NCBI GenBank assembly: GCA_902806575.1
Contig: CADCXD010000010.1
Coordinates: forward strand, 2,294,001-2,358,000
DNA length: 64,000 bases
Source of the DNA: Jackrogersella multiformis
Lineage: Eukaryota; Ascomycota; Sordariomycetes; Xylariales; Hypoxylaceae
Reading direction: 5' to 3'
The notes under the pieces were generated by a model. It had not been told where the DNA came from, made no database searches, and was given only the letters and a program-made list of their open reading frames with translations. This document shows, piece by piece, positions 46,316 through 57,475 of the stretch. Position 1 is the stretch's first letter. The number at the start of each line of letters is the position of its first letter. The position numbers were made by a program, and so were the translations under genes.

Positions 46316-46930
46316 TTTCGATATAAATACGAACTTTTTAAATACTTAATTATACCCTTTAAATTAATTAATACTTTAATAACTTTTTAATTAATAATAA
46401 ATAATATTTTCTAAAACCTTATTAATTTAAAACTTTTAATATATTTAAATAATCTTTTTATTTACGCAAATATAATAAAAAAACATAATAAAATTATCAA
46501 AAAAATCTTAAAAAAACTTATAAAATATTATTTAACAATTAACTTATAAAAATATTTCTAAAAAGTCCAAAAAATAAACTTTTTCGGTTATATTATTAAA
46601 ATAAATAATATTTTAATAGTTTAAAATAAAATCGATTACATTAATAATTAAAAAATCCCCAAATTCCTTAAAAAATCCTAATAATTTATTGGTTTTGTAA
46701 ACTTCTATCGATAATTTATAAAAAAGTTCTTAAAAATAGCAAAGCCAATTATTAGCGTAAATAAAAAAAATAAAAAGAATTAAAAATAAACCGAAAAAAT
46801 AAATAAATCCTTTAAAAAACTTAAATACTAATTTACTTAAGCCCTTGTCATAATATACTTTGATTTTTTAAAATAAACCTATATAAAAACCGATATATTA
46901 GATTATATTATTAACGCCGTTCTTTCTTAA
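46316..46930 (+). pseudogene. Reverse transcriptase - RNase H remnant of copy 2
   Basis: From 46316 the frame reads FRYKYELFKYLIIPFKLIN, then LLIYLNNLFIYANIIKKH after stops. This is the Ty3/gypsy RT palm with the YLDD position reading YLNN. In the same frame 570 bases later (46886) KTDILDYIINAVLS matches the start of the RNase H domain (TDAS box). Domain order and shared frame fit a gypsy pol gene. Numerous stops and loss of both catalytic Asp codons show it is dead. Confidence 0.85.
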
Positions 46931-48893
46931 AAAAATAAATAAAATAAACTTAAACCTATAACTTATCATTCTCGTAAATTTATATCGATAAAAATAAATT
47001 ATAAAATATATAATAAAAAATTATTAACCATAATAAACTTCTTTAGTAAATAATATTAATATTTAAAAAATGTAAAATATTAAATTAAAATCTACTTTAA
47101 TTATTAAAACTTAACTTACTTTATAATAACCAAAGTCTTAAACTATCATTAAGCCTAATAAATACAAAAACTATTTTTATATTGATTTATTATTAATTAC
47201 CGACTCGAAAAACAAAATAATAAAACTAATATCCTTTCCAAATTATCATAATATCGACCTAAAAAAAAAGAAACTAAAAATTAACCCATAAAATTAATCT
47301 TATAAAATAAATATTTTTCGCATTCTTTAAGAATTTTATTTACCTCTTCAACGGTTATCCTTATTACATTAAATAAACTTTATAACCTTATTATACCTAA
47401 TTAAGCTTTTAAATTTATTAAATAATTAAAAAAAGCAGCCATTAATAACCCAAAATACATTACGTAAGTTAAAAACCCTTTTAAAAACGTTATTTTATAA
47501 AATAACCTCTTCTATCAAAAAAAAAGACTTTAAATATTTATAAAACTTTAAAAAAAAGTTATTTTTATTAAATATAATACCCTCGTTACCGGATATATAA
47601 GAATAAATAAAACCTTAAAACTAATCATTTAAAACTTTTAATAACCAAACATTAAAAATATCGTCTAAAATTACATATAAGATTATTTAAAATATTAATA
47701 AAATAAAATCCCTTATTACATCCCATATAAATATTTTTAACCGATAAAATTATATTATAAACCTTAATTAATAATAATAATAAATTTTATTATTAACCTT
47801 CCTTTATTAAACAATTATAACTTTATTTAAGTAATAATAAATCCGTTCTTTAAAATAACATACTTCATTCCTCTCAAAATAAAAGAAAAAAAGTCTAACA
47901 ATCTAATTAAAATCTTCATTAAATAATATTAAAAATTATATAATATACCCTTAAATATTATTTCTAATAAAGATTCTAAATTCACATCCCATATTTAAAA
48001 AAACTTCTTTAAATTAATAAATATTAAATCCTAAATAAATATTACATTTCACTTATAAACTAATAAATAAATAAAATACCTTAATTAAATCTTAAAAATC
48101 TATCTTAAAACCTTTATTAATTATAAAATAAATAATTAAAAAGATTTATTTATAACCGCAAAATTTATTTATAATAATATTACTTTATCATTAACATAAC
48201 TTACCCCTTTTTACGTTAATTATAAATACCATTTAACAACTTATAATCCTTTTATAAACATTTTACGCAACCTTAAAAATAAATTATATACACATTAAAT
48301 AACTTAAATATATTAAAACGCATAAAAACACCTAAAATAAAACCGTTAATAAATAAAAAAATAAACTAACAAATAATAAAAAAATACACTAATCTTTAAA
48401 GTAAATTAATTTATAATATTAAACGTAAAAAATATTAAAACTAAACGCCTTATTAAAAAGTTAAATAAAAAATTCTTAAGTCTTTTTAAGATCTAACAAA
48501 TAATCTTTTCTACCGCAATAAAACTCATTTTCCCTAAAAGATAAAAAATACATAACTCGTTTCATATTTCACTTATTAAACCTTACCGCATTAACAATTA
48601 AGAACTTCTTAACCTTAATTAAATCTTACGTAAAATAATCCTAATAAAATCTAAAAATTATTAAATAAAATAAATAATAAACTTTATCAAAAATTAAAAC
48701 CAAATAAAATATCTTATAAAATAAAAAGGATAACTAATTAAAAAATATTAAATATAAGAACCTTATAAATATATATTTAACGAAAGAATAAAAATAATAA
48801 TTAAACTATTTCACAATTAATATATTAATAAATTTTACGATCTTATAATTACTTAATATACTCAAAAATAAATATTAAAAAAAAAGGAGCTAA

Positions 48894-49206
48894 TATTATA
48901 CAAATAAGCTTTACAAAATAAAGTATAATCAATATATACATATATATTAATAAATACAAAATATATTAAAACTTATAAAATAAAACTATTAAATAAAATT
49001 AATTAAAAAACTTAATCAATATATATAAAACTAAACCAACAAGATTAAAAAAGCGCCAACGGCGCTAAAGGAAATATTTAAATTATATATATATAAATCA
49101 TTACGCCTCGCTTCGCAAAAAGAAAAAAAAGGCAAAGACCTTAAGACTATAAAGAATTATAATTCAAATTTAAACTACAGTTCCAAGCCCTATTGCCCTT
49201 ATCACA
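48894..49206 (+). repeat. LTR of copy 2, right (3' LTR)
   Basis: 313 bp ending CCCTTATCACA, followed by ATGCA. The outer 140 bases keep G and C; the inner half is converted to A and T. Confidence 0.9.
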
Positions 49207-49290
49207 ATGCACGCTCAAAAAAATAAAAGTCGACGATTTCTAATAAGAGGAACCATCCCCCCCACTGGTTTTCTCTAAAACCTCTTCATA

Positions 49291-50427
49291 CTATTCCTTC
49301 ACATATTCCGGCAGCGACTCCAACAACTCGATAGTCTCGTGGTCTGCCACAGCTGCGGCGTGACGCTCCGTCATGGCGAAAACATTTTCGTCTGGTTGCA
49401 TCCCCGGCGCCGTGAGGGCCCAAGCTAATCCATGTAACGCGTGCTTCCGATAGTCATGCCATATGTCGTCCTTCTCGAATTTCGGACCACCGCCTTCACC
49501 TAGCGCTTGGAGGTAGTGTTTAACCAGGTCAATTTCATGTTTCCTGCGTTCCTCGATCGTCATGACGCCTGTGATGAAATACGCCACGTCTTGTATGTTG
49601 ACGCCTGCGTGGGGAGCCTGCCAGTCGATAAATCCGGGTCGGCCGTCGGACGTGATGAAGGTGTTTCCGATATGCGCGTCGCCGTGGATGACACATTTCA
49701 ACTTGGGATTCTCCGTCGCCCACATCGTCTTAAAGGCTCTCTCCATCCGCTCGCGGTTCGCAACTGATTTCGACAAAGGCGGCGCGGCAGCGCCTTTGAA
49801 GCGCAGTTCCCATGGCTCTGGTCTGAGTAGAGAGGCGATCATCCCTTGAAGGGGGTTTCCTTCCATCTTCTTATCGCCAGCAAGCCAGGGGAAGTCCTTC
49901 TCGGTAGCACCCCACGTCTTTGCGTGCAGGACGGCGAGCTGCTCGACTCCGGCCCGGACTCTATCGACCGACCACGGCTTCAATGGCTCACCAAAGTCGC
50001 AGCCTTGAGCAGCTAAGTTGCTCATAACGACGAGGCCTTGTCCAGCAACTGTGTCGGTACCACAGTACCAGACTCTTGGTAAGTTCATCTTGACAATCGG
50101 ACTTATATAGAAGTAGAATTCTGCTTCTCGGCGATATGTCCATAGTAAGCTAGGGTGAAGTTCGATGAGAGTCTTGTTGAAGCCACCCTTAATGCACACT
50201 TGGGATGGTACGTCATCCGCGTCGGATTCTCCATCATAGGTCAGATCAACCAAAATTTTGCTTGCTGTCGAGTGAATTTGCTTCACAATAGTCACCGCCT
50301 TGACTTTGCGTCCCAAGATCTTGGTACACCATTCTGCAGTGATCTCCTGAGGCGTCATGGGCAATCCCTCACTCGAGTTGAGAGCGCCTTTTGCCCCGGC
50401 CGGCGCGGGATAGGGTGATGTAGCCAT
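49291..50427 (-). CDS. Aminoglycoside phosphotransferase/CHK-like kinase
   Basis: A single exon of 378 residues. ATG 50427 is chosen because the frame upstream offers no ATG. The kinase-like fold shows a candidate ATP-binding lysine in VCIKGGF (K80), the Brenner catalytic motif HGDAHIGN (H248, D250, N255) and the metal-binding FIDWQ (D268). The arrangement and the phrase LVVMSNLAAQGCDFG resemble APH/CHK (ecdysteroid-kinase-like) proteins, which phosphorylate small hydroxylated or amino compounds. The substrate is unknown. It starts right beside retroelement copy 2 (84 bp from the LTR) and is transcribed toward it. It could belong to the accessory block with the P450 and UstYa genes. Confidence 0.85.
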   Translation of the reverse strand: MATSPYPAPAGAKGALNSSEGLPMTPQEITAEWCTKILGRKVKAVTIVKQIHSTASKILVDLTYDGESDADDVPSQVCIKGGFNKTLIELHPSLLWTYRREAEFYFYISPIVKMNLPRVWYCGTDTVAGQGLVVMSNLAAQGCDFGEPLKPWSVDRVRAGVEQLAVLHAKTWGATEKDFPWLAGDKKMEGNPLQGMIASLLRPEPWELRFKGAAAPPLSKSVANRERMERAFKTMWATENPKLKCVIHGDAHIGNTFITSDGRPGFIDWQAPHAGVNIQDVAYFITGVMTIEERRKHEIDLVKHYLQALGEGGGPKFEKDDIWHDYRKHALHGLAWALTAPGMQPDENVFAMTERHAAAVADHETIELLESLPEYVKE

Positions 50428-51264
50428 TGGTTCTGTGGTTGGGAAAGATTTGAGCGAGTGCTTCGTTCTTCTCAACAGGTATAAGCTTATGATAACGGAG
50501 AGGGGACATGCATTAAGTACCCAGAGAACCGGTGGTAGGGTGGTACAGTGGATCTTATGCAGTTGGAACTACACTATTATTACTCATTAGAAAAGACTGC
50601 CAACCGAAGTAACATTACAGATGGCTACACGTGATGCATCCAGTACTGCTGAACCATTTGTGTATATTCCAAGGTTAGTATCTTCTGCTAATGCAACCAA
50701 AGATCCTCCATCCCAACAAGAACCAGGAAATATATAGGTAGGTACCTCTTCCAAGACACTTGACAATTCCATCACCATGTTGAAAAGCACACCAGAACTT
50801 ATCGACCGCGGTATTATCAAGAAACCCCCTGGTTCTATTTTGGAAGAAAGAAAAAAAGACTTCAGATATTTCCTATACGAAAAGACTCAAATGAAAAAGT
50901 TCATATAATTGATGGTCTCCACGTAATCCAACGTAATCCCTTTATTTCCAACCAGGTGTTCTAACAACACAGAGGGATTCCACACTCATGTAATTAATCG
51001 TGTCTGGGGATTCTCGAATACTATGATAGTATCTTTATCCCAGGCGCGTAAGGCTCTTCGATGGAAGATTCAAGTCTCCGATAATATGCATACTGCAACC
51101 TCGGTTGAAAGGTGCGGAGGAAGATACGAAACAACTTCCTTTATGGACTCAGACCCATCAAAAAAAAAGAAGATCTCGAAATAGGACGAGCCAAAGGGAA
51201 AAAAAGATAAAACCTTCAATAACTGTGATACATAGCCTATGAGATAACTAACCACATATATTCC
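50428..51264. other. Intergenic region
   Basis: Upstream of the kinase and downstream of the P450. A 77-codon frame at 50587-50820 (minus) has no recognisable feature. Confidence 0.6.
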
Positions 51265-52949
51265 CTAACTCGCTCTCCCCACCACGGTCGCCCTAACCCC
51301 TTTCGAATCCAACTTCGGCGTAACGACATGGTAGTCATGCAAGAAGGCCACGTCGCGGCCGTCCGTGTCGAACAGCCGCATATCCCAGCGCGCCATGGCG
51401 GCGACGGCGACGGCCATCTCGGCGTTCGCGAGGTGCATGCCGATGCAGACGCGCGGGCCCCTGGAGAAGGCCAGCTGGTACTTGCGCCTTGCCGCGCCGG
51501 CGGGCCCCAGCCAGCGCTCGGGGTCGAAGGCGAAGGGGTCGGGGAAGATGTCCTCGTTGGCGTGCACGAGCAGCGTCGACGTGCTGACGGACGTCCCGGG
51601 CGGCAGCGTGTAGGTGCGCCCTGCCGGCCCGTCGGTGTACGTGATCGGCTCGTCGGGCGACACGCGTGCGTTCCGCCCCGTGAGCCCGAAGGTGAGCCGG
51701 TGCGCCTCCTGGATCACGCCGCTCAGGTACGGGAGCTGCTCGAGCTGGGCCAGGGTGCTGAAAGGGTGCGACGCTAGCTCGGCGCGGAGCTTGGCCATGA
51801 CGGCAGGGTTGGCTAGGAGGTGGTAGTGCGCCATAGTCAGGGACAGCTGCGTCGACTGGGTCCCCGCTATGACGATTAAGGTAGCTTCGTCCTCGAGCCG
51901 CTGGGGCGACTTCTCCGACTCCGGGAGCATGGAACTGTCCCGCAGCTCGTGGAAAATGGACATTGCGTCTCCGGCGCCGTCGCCGTAACTATTCGCTTTT
52001 TGGCCAAGGATGGACTGGATCTCCGTGCGGATCCCGATGCGGAAGCGTATCATGTCACGAATGCCGGGCGGGGTCATCCGCGCGCCTATGCTGGGCGGAA
52101 GCTTGCGCATTAGATCGCGGACCCACGAGAACTGCAGGTTGAATTTGACAGCTCGCAGAACGCCGTTCACATTCTCACGTCTGGAATGAGATAGGGCCGG
52201 GTCGGCTACGAGGTCTTCGTTGTGGCCAAAGCAGTACTCGTTCACGATGCTAGGAACGCGTTAGCGAATCTAATATATATATATATATCTACCTAGGTAG
52301 CATTTGGGACAAGCAGAGTGGCTCCTCACTCGCTGGCGAAGCCGAAGTAGACGTCTGAGATATTCACCACTTCGGCAGATTGTGACGCTTGGTGAAAGCG
52401 ATCCTCTAGCTGCCGGACCTTGTCGTCCAGCTTTGGAGCGAGACGGGTAATGCTCCGATGAGAAAAGAAGGGGTTGAGGGGATCACGGCGACGACGGTGG
52501 AGGTCATGAGGCACAGCACCTCCGAGAGATGTGTTGATACCCAAAGCCTTAACCTTTTGGATGTCTTTATCCCGCTTATGACCAGTCCCGGGAGAATATA
52601 CCGAGTCTACGAAGTCTGGGTCGGCAATTGACACTTCGGCTGGTGTAATGCGGACAACAGGTCCTATGCGGTTGTCTGAGCTGTCATGGTCTTACTATTA
52701 TATCGCACCCAAAGGATACATACCGTATATCCTATGTAGCTCTTTGATCTTGAATACATATTGAGCTGGTCGAAAAACGTCATAATAACACTCATACCAG
52801 TATGTGAGGGCGGCCAATGCAGGGCCGGGTACCCGTGCCAGAGGGGACCAAAAGAGGCGATAGAATGCGATGCTAACGACGTACAAAGCAAGAAAAATGG
52901 CCGCCGCTGGCGCAAACGTGTTAAGGGCTGATAAAAGAGGCGTCATCAT
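51265..52949 (-). CDS. Cytochrome P450 monooxygenase
   Basis: Three exons: 52949-52724, 52663-52330 and 52249-51265. The GT..AG introns are 60 and 80 bp. The product is 514 residues, a normal length. The N-terminus has an ER anchor (PAAAIFLALYVVSIAFYRLF) followed by the proline hinge RVPGPALAAL. Then come the I-helix AGTQST (oxygen activation), the K-helix EAHR (ExxR), FDPERW, and the haem motif FSRGPRVCIG with the cysteine ligand at about C455. ATG 52949 is chosen because it puts the anchor at the N-terminus; an ATG at 53039 is in frame. Introns and exon joins agree with the family consensus (YGPVVRITPAEVS). Such microsomal enzymes hydroxylate lipophilic substrates, often secondary metabolites. 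Intron 2 contains an ACCTAGGT repeat. Confidence 0.93.
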
Positions 52950-53698
52950 AGCACAATATACTCGGAGAAGGAGAGAAAATAGTGTTAGTATGAAGGTGTG
53001 AGGCTTTCTCGGTGAGTTCTCTCTCTCCCATTTACTCATGCTTTGATCATAGCCTACCTTACCTTAGGTAGGGACATGAAGGTGTGATAGTTGGGGGTAA
53101 GTATATCGTATGCAGGGATACGATATAGGACTACATATCGACATACCTGTACTACCTAGAATGTACAGCTACCTAGGTACCTACCGAAGTAGCGTAGGAC
53201 ATACCGGGTCATCGGGCTGCCGGGATCGAGGGGGTCCACAATAACCCGACGAAGCATGCGGCAAAGAGTGGAATCCCTGCTAGACGAGTAGAGCTACGCC
53301 CTACAGCGTCATAAACAGGGATCGGCGATCCATTTCTTTGTTTGCCATTCATCCACCCACCACCTAGGTATCGTCGTATATATACACCGGATATATTCCT
53401 ACATATACCACAAACTACTACCAATTGGTAGAGTCTAAGTGATCGTGAGTGGGAAGGCTAGGTATATACCAGTCTGCCAGTGTGTACCCAGGTACCTAGC
53501 ATATACCCACGGACCCGACGTACATAAGTTGGAAACCCCATTACTACCTAAGCACCTAAGCCCCTAAGCCCCTAAGATATCCCTTGCTTTACTCGGTCTC
53601 CGACTTCACCAGCTACAGCCGGGCACGACTGGAGATAAGTCGACTCCACTTTCGGTGACAACCCGATCTAAGATGTATTATATCAGCATCTACAAATT
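52950..53698. other. Intergenic region
   Basis: Promoter side of the P450. Several ACCTAGGT-family copies lie at about 53065, 53160-53180 and 53490. A CCTAAGCCC-type short repeat lies near 53548-53575. The 71-codon frame at 53209-53424 is not recognised. Confidence 0.6.
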
Positions 53699-53907
53699 CT
53701 ACGAGTTAAATTTTCTCGTGCTGCCTCGCGAACCTTCAGAGGTAGATGAGCCGCAAGATGTGATATCATCACCTTATTTCATGTTAGTGTCTAGCGTCGA
53801 GCCTGATCTATAGAAGATAGGTTATACGTACTCCTGGGGGAAATCGGCGCAGCCATAGCGAAGGGGGCCAAGGAGGCGAAAAAGAGAACAGTCGCGACTG
53901 GTTTCAT
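53699..53907 (-). CDS. Very small predicted secreted peptide
   Basis: ATG 53907 opens MKPVATVLFFASLAPFAMAA, a textbook signal peptide with cleavage likely at AMA/AP. Exon 1 (53907-53832) ends at a strong GTACGT donor. A 59-bp intron with a CTAAC branch site leads to exon 2 (53772-53699), ending at TAG and giving about 49 residues. An alternative with a second intron (weak donor GTTCGC, acceptor at 53668) ends at 53606. It gives 58 residues, with two cysteines in the mature part. The mature peptide is Ser/Thr-rich with no known domain. It lies between the P450 and the second rhodopsin-domain gene, both on the same strand. It could be an effector-like protein or a RiPP precursor; no repeated core or KR sites are visible. 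The start is fairly solid, the 3' end is not. Confidence 0.5.
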
Positions 53908-54516
53908 CTTGGCTAAAGTGCGCAGAAAGATATTGTTCAGATTATTCGATTGATAGTAAGGCTCTCGGACTCCCTGTGTATAAGTCGATTATCATAGGAC
54001 CGAAACAATCTTGAACCGACGAGGGCTCAGCAAAGGATCTGTCTATAATACATATACCCGACAAAGTGGTGACAAATTCCCCCATGAAGACCCAAACCAG
54101 AAAGTCCTACTGAAGAAGCCTCTGAAGTACCTTTCCGTGTCACCCTTAAGTGTTGCACGGATTGCATTTAATGTCGAGGCAGACAACCGAGACGATGTGG
54201 TAGTACATGTAGGTATCCTGCAGTAGGGCGCGGAGTTTTGCTGATAATTAACCCGTGGTTAGCCACAATGTGCGACAAATTTACGATCCCGTTATAGAGA
54301 CTTCAGATAGCAATTAACCGAGAACATCGAGCAAGTGCAGAAAAGTCCTACATAGATTATTGATAGTTGCATGATTCTATTGATAACCTTATGTAGGAGC
54401 TCGAACGAATAGTATGATTGATTTATAGGATCCTATCGCGTACCACAACTTTCAATACTACAGATCGGCGATCCGAGGCTTTCCCTTTCTTTGGTATGAT
54501 CTTCACGTCGAGGCTC
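53908..54516. other. Intergenic region
   Basis: Promoter side of the small secreted peptide and 3' flank of the rhodopsin-domain gene. A 71-codon frame at 54011-54226 has no recognisable features. Confidence 0.6.
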
Positions 54517-55983
54517 TCACTTAGAGACGGTGTCGATCGCTGACACCTCTTTCATCTGCCGCTGTGCCTCGAGGTCCTGCATGGCCACTATGTCGATCCT
54601 GGAGTCACTGGTAGACACTTTGTCCAATTCACTTGAGAAGTGTCCGTAAGGCTCGGAGGGTTCCAAGCCTCTTTCGCTGTTGTTCCCGCTATCCGTGCCC
54701 ATCTTCTGCCTTGGCCGGCTGGACGCAGACTGCGGCGTCAAGGAATCCAGAGAAAGCATGCTACGGACGGTGTGTACCATCGACTCGAGTGAGACTTTGT
54801 TCAGCAATGGCCATATTGCGGGGAGACACGCAGCAACCACCGAAATTCCCATCTCGATCATTGACCAGTAGATTTCTGTAGTGAGATGGCCAATCCCATC
54901 TGCATTCTGATAGGGGTCTATGATATTGTTAGGAGCCTTGCCTCTAGGGGGAAATAGACCCGATACTCACGATTCGTCTGTTGGATGAAGATGGCAAGGC
55001 GTGCAGCACCCGCGGCCACGGCGCTGTGGGCAGAAGTTAGCAAATTTAGTTCTGCCGTTAATCTCGACCCGACTGAGGTGATAGTACTTACACCGCACCA
55101 AGTAGAAAGACACCGCATACGGCAAATTTCTTGCTTAACGTCATATGAAGTCTCGAGGTCTGCTAATTATCAATTATGGCTGGCTAGCGAGCTGTAGTGA
55201 CCACCACGTACCCAATACACCGGCATAGCGAGGATCAGGACATCGGTAATGACATCCGAAATAGAAAAGGCCTGGAACATGGGCGTGCTCGGGTAGCAGT
55301 TGACTAGAAGGTATTTCAAAGGCGCCCAGAGTGCCCAGATCTGAGTCCCGCAACGGAAGATGATGGCGAACAAAAACCCCAGAGTCCAGACGACGACGAC
55401 GACGATCATGATAGTCGACAGGATGTTGAAGACGTTTCCGCGGAAAATACGCCTGTAGAAAAATAGGACCGAGAGTTTGGCGGTGCCGAACGCAAAGCAT
55501 TGTACTATGTCGAAAGCATAGAAGATCTAGTAATGATTAGCGGGATACTACCGCGCAGTATTTATGAAACTACCTAAAGAAAAGCAAACTCGCCTTTTCC
55601 GTAATGATTTCCGCATCGTTGGTCGCGGTAAGATATCCTTTTGGTCCGGTGCCTTGAGGAGTCGGCTGCGCCAGGGCTCCCAACGCAGAACCTGCACGAT
55701 GAGTTCCCCGAAGTTAGGAAGACAGGAATATTATGTTTGACTGGAAGAGGGGAGACTTCATACCAATTATCATCATGAGACCCATCCCCAGGGTCAAAAT
55801 CGACGACACAAGAATGAGCCAGTCTTCAGGGCCCAAGGACGCGTGCACTTTCACCAAGCGTACATAGAAACGCAAGGCGACGGCTATGAGGGCGAGTCCA
55901 GATAGCACGGCGCCGACAGCAATCACGCTAGCCGGCGTGATGCCGCCTTCGCTCGTTGTCAAATACGTCTGCTCGGTACTCAT
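54517..55983 (-). CDS. Rhodopsin-domain (SAT4/PTH11-like) integral membrane protein
   Basis: Six exons on the minus strand: 55983-55764, 55691-55594, 55526-55212, 55162-55092, 55023-54971 and 54917-54517, giving 385 residues. Intron 2 (55593-55527) appears to use a GC donor (AAG/GCGAGT); the other introns are GT..AG. Membrane segments include VIAVGAVLSGLALIAVALRF, WLILVSSILTLGMGLMMIIG, IMIVVVVVWTLGFLFAIIF, ISDVITDVLILAMPVYW, FAVCGVFLLGAVAVAAGAA and MGISVVAACLPAIWPLL. The CLPAIWPLL motif and the YRRIF loop mark the fungal rhodopsin-like family (PF20684 type). It lacks an evident CFEM domain. The C-terminal tail is Ser-rich and cytoplasmic. Members act as putative receptors or transporters, and several sit in biosynthetic clusters. 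It is a paralogue of the gene split at 34-42 kb. Confidence 0.88.
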
Positions 55984-56505
55984 GCTGGAATGATCTTCCG
56001 GTCGTGATGGTTTTGTGAAAATACAATATCGCAAGAAGCATAAGAAGTAACGAAGTAGACTGACCTGACAGCTACGGGAATCGGAAGTGGCAATGACACA
56101 TCTATTAGCGAACGTGTAATAATTATATCTATTGGTCAGACGAGCGAAGGAATATACCTGTATGTATTGTACGACTTGAGATATGCATCCCCAATCAGGG
56201 ATGGTAGTAGGGTAGGCAGCTGGCCGGACTCAGGGATGGCTATCTAAACGGTCCTTGGACCCCAACATGGAGGTGTCTTTAAACCCCGCCCTGCCTCACT
56301 CCTTCACTCCAATCGTGATGGTGGTGGTAGTACTAAAAGGAGTGGTGGCTTGACTAAATTGTGCTCATCATATATCGGCACCGAGGCCATTGAGACATGT
56401 ACATATTAGTATAAAGCTGGTACAAGCTCCCCCCTCTTATAGGGCTGCAGCTCAAACATCGCCGAGAGATCCGAATCCCACTTTCTTTGTTGAGACCCTC
56501 GAGCT
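55984..56505. other. Divergent promoter region
   Basis: 522 bp shared upstream region between the rhodopsin-domain gene (minus) and the UstYa-like gene (plus). No clear operator is recognised. A GTGGTGG run lies near 56310-56350. Confidence 0.6.
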
Positions 56506-57475
56506 ATGATTTCCGAGTCAACGCCGTTTAGCAGAGACTATGAGGGTTATAGGGAGGATGCTTTGTCTATCGAACATCTTGAAGCCCCCGACACAGACAT
56601 ACCTACTTCAAATCAAAAGATACTCCGAGTCTACAGGTGGAAGGACATCACCTTGCTTCTCCTGGTAGCATGTAACACACTAATTGCTGTTGTCTTATGG
56701 TGGAAGTTCGACTCCATAAGCTTGCATGCAAGGGGTAAAATAACAGACAACAAGCTTCCAAGCCCCATAGGTATTTAACTCTGCTCGTGGTCGTGTCGTA
56801 CGCCGTACGTCGCTCACATAATTGCAGTACCCCTCGACGTAGAGGAAACGAAATATGTTCCTGTACGTTGGGCGGATGCGTATAGCTCGGCAACAACCGC
56901 CGGCATGGACGAAGTTGACCGGAATTGGGACAGCATCGACGCGTCTCTCGGCCTCGTTTCCATCAGCCACGAGCTAGCGGCACAGCACGGTCTGCCGCCC
57001 ACGATGGATGACCCTCGCGATCGCGGCAAGGGCGTTTACACGCTCGAAGCGTATCATTCCTTGCATTGCTTGGTAAACCATTGCCACCCGCTATATCTGC
57101 ATGACAAGTAGATGCGTCCCAACGCTGACTATTTCTGATGGTGGCCAGACTGTAATACGACGCACGATATTTCAACTAGCCAGAGGAGAGAAGCTCGACG
57201 TTCCTTTCGGACACTCTACTCATTGCTTCAGTGCTCTCTTACAGGCCGTGCTGTGCAATGCTGATACGACCCTTCTGTACCAGAAGGCTGATTCGGGGCC
57301 GGGAGATGGTCAGATGCGCAAGTGTCGCAACTGGCCCGCCATGCGCGACTGGGCGAAAGAGCATTCCGCTTGCATGAGTACCAACTCCGGTGGTATCGCG
57401 GGCCAGGACGTCGAAAACTGTGACAAAATTAGAGCTGGAGACGGCCTTCTCCTGAACGATTGGCCAAGGGGCTAG
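56506..57475 (+). CDS. UstYa-family (DUF3328) oxidase-like protein
   Basis: Three exons: 56506-56770, 56828-57072 and 57149-57475, giving 278 residues. A single transmembrane helix lies at about 48-66 (ITLLLLVACNTLIAVVLWW) after a short polar N-terminus. Both signature motifs are present: HSLHC (165-169), ending exactly at the exon 2 boundary, and HSTHC (192-196), followed by a cysteine (LLQAVLCNADTT). UstYa proteins are oxidases or halogenase-like enzymes that cyclise ribosomal peptides (ustiloxin, cyclochlorotine, asperipin). Related copies modify non-ribosomal or polyketide products. The copper/histidine chemistry is known for only a few members. It is divergent from the rhodopsin-domain gene and 3.5 kb from the P450, suggesting one biosynthetic neighbourhood; this is inferred. 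Confidence 0.9.

Larger units (their letters stand above)
42305..49206 (+). mobile_element. RIP-mutated Ty3/gypsy-type LTR retrotransposon, copy 2 (inverted relative to copy 1)
   Basis: A 6902-bp element bounded by ATGCA duplications at 42300-42304 and 49207-49211. Its LTRs match those of copy 1 in reverse orientation. Coding sense is plus: an A-rich polypurine tract with GGAGC (48876-48890) precedes the right LTR, and RT and RNase H remnants read on the plus strand. Like copy 1 it is almost pure AT with stops throughout. The two copies are head to head around 1.1 kb of host DNA. Confidence 0.92.
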
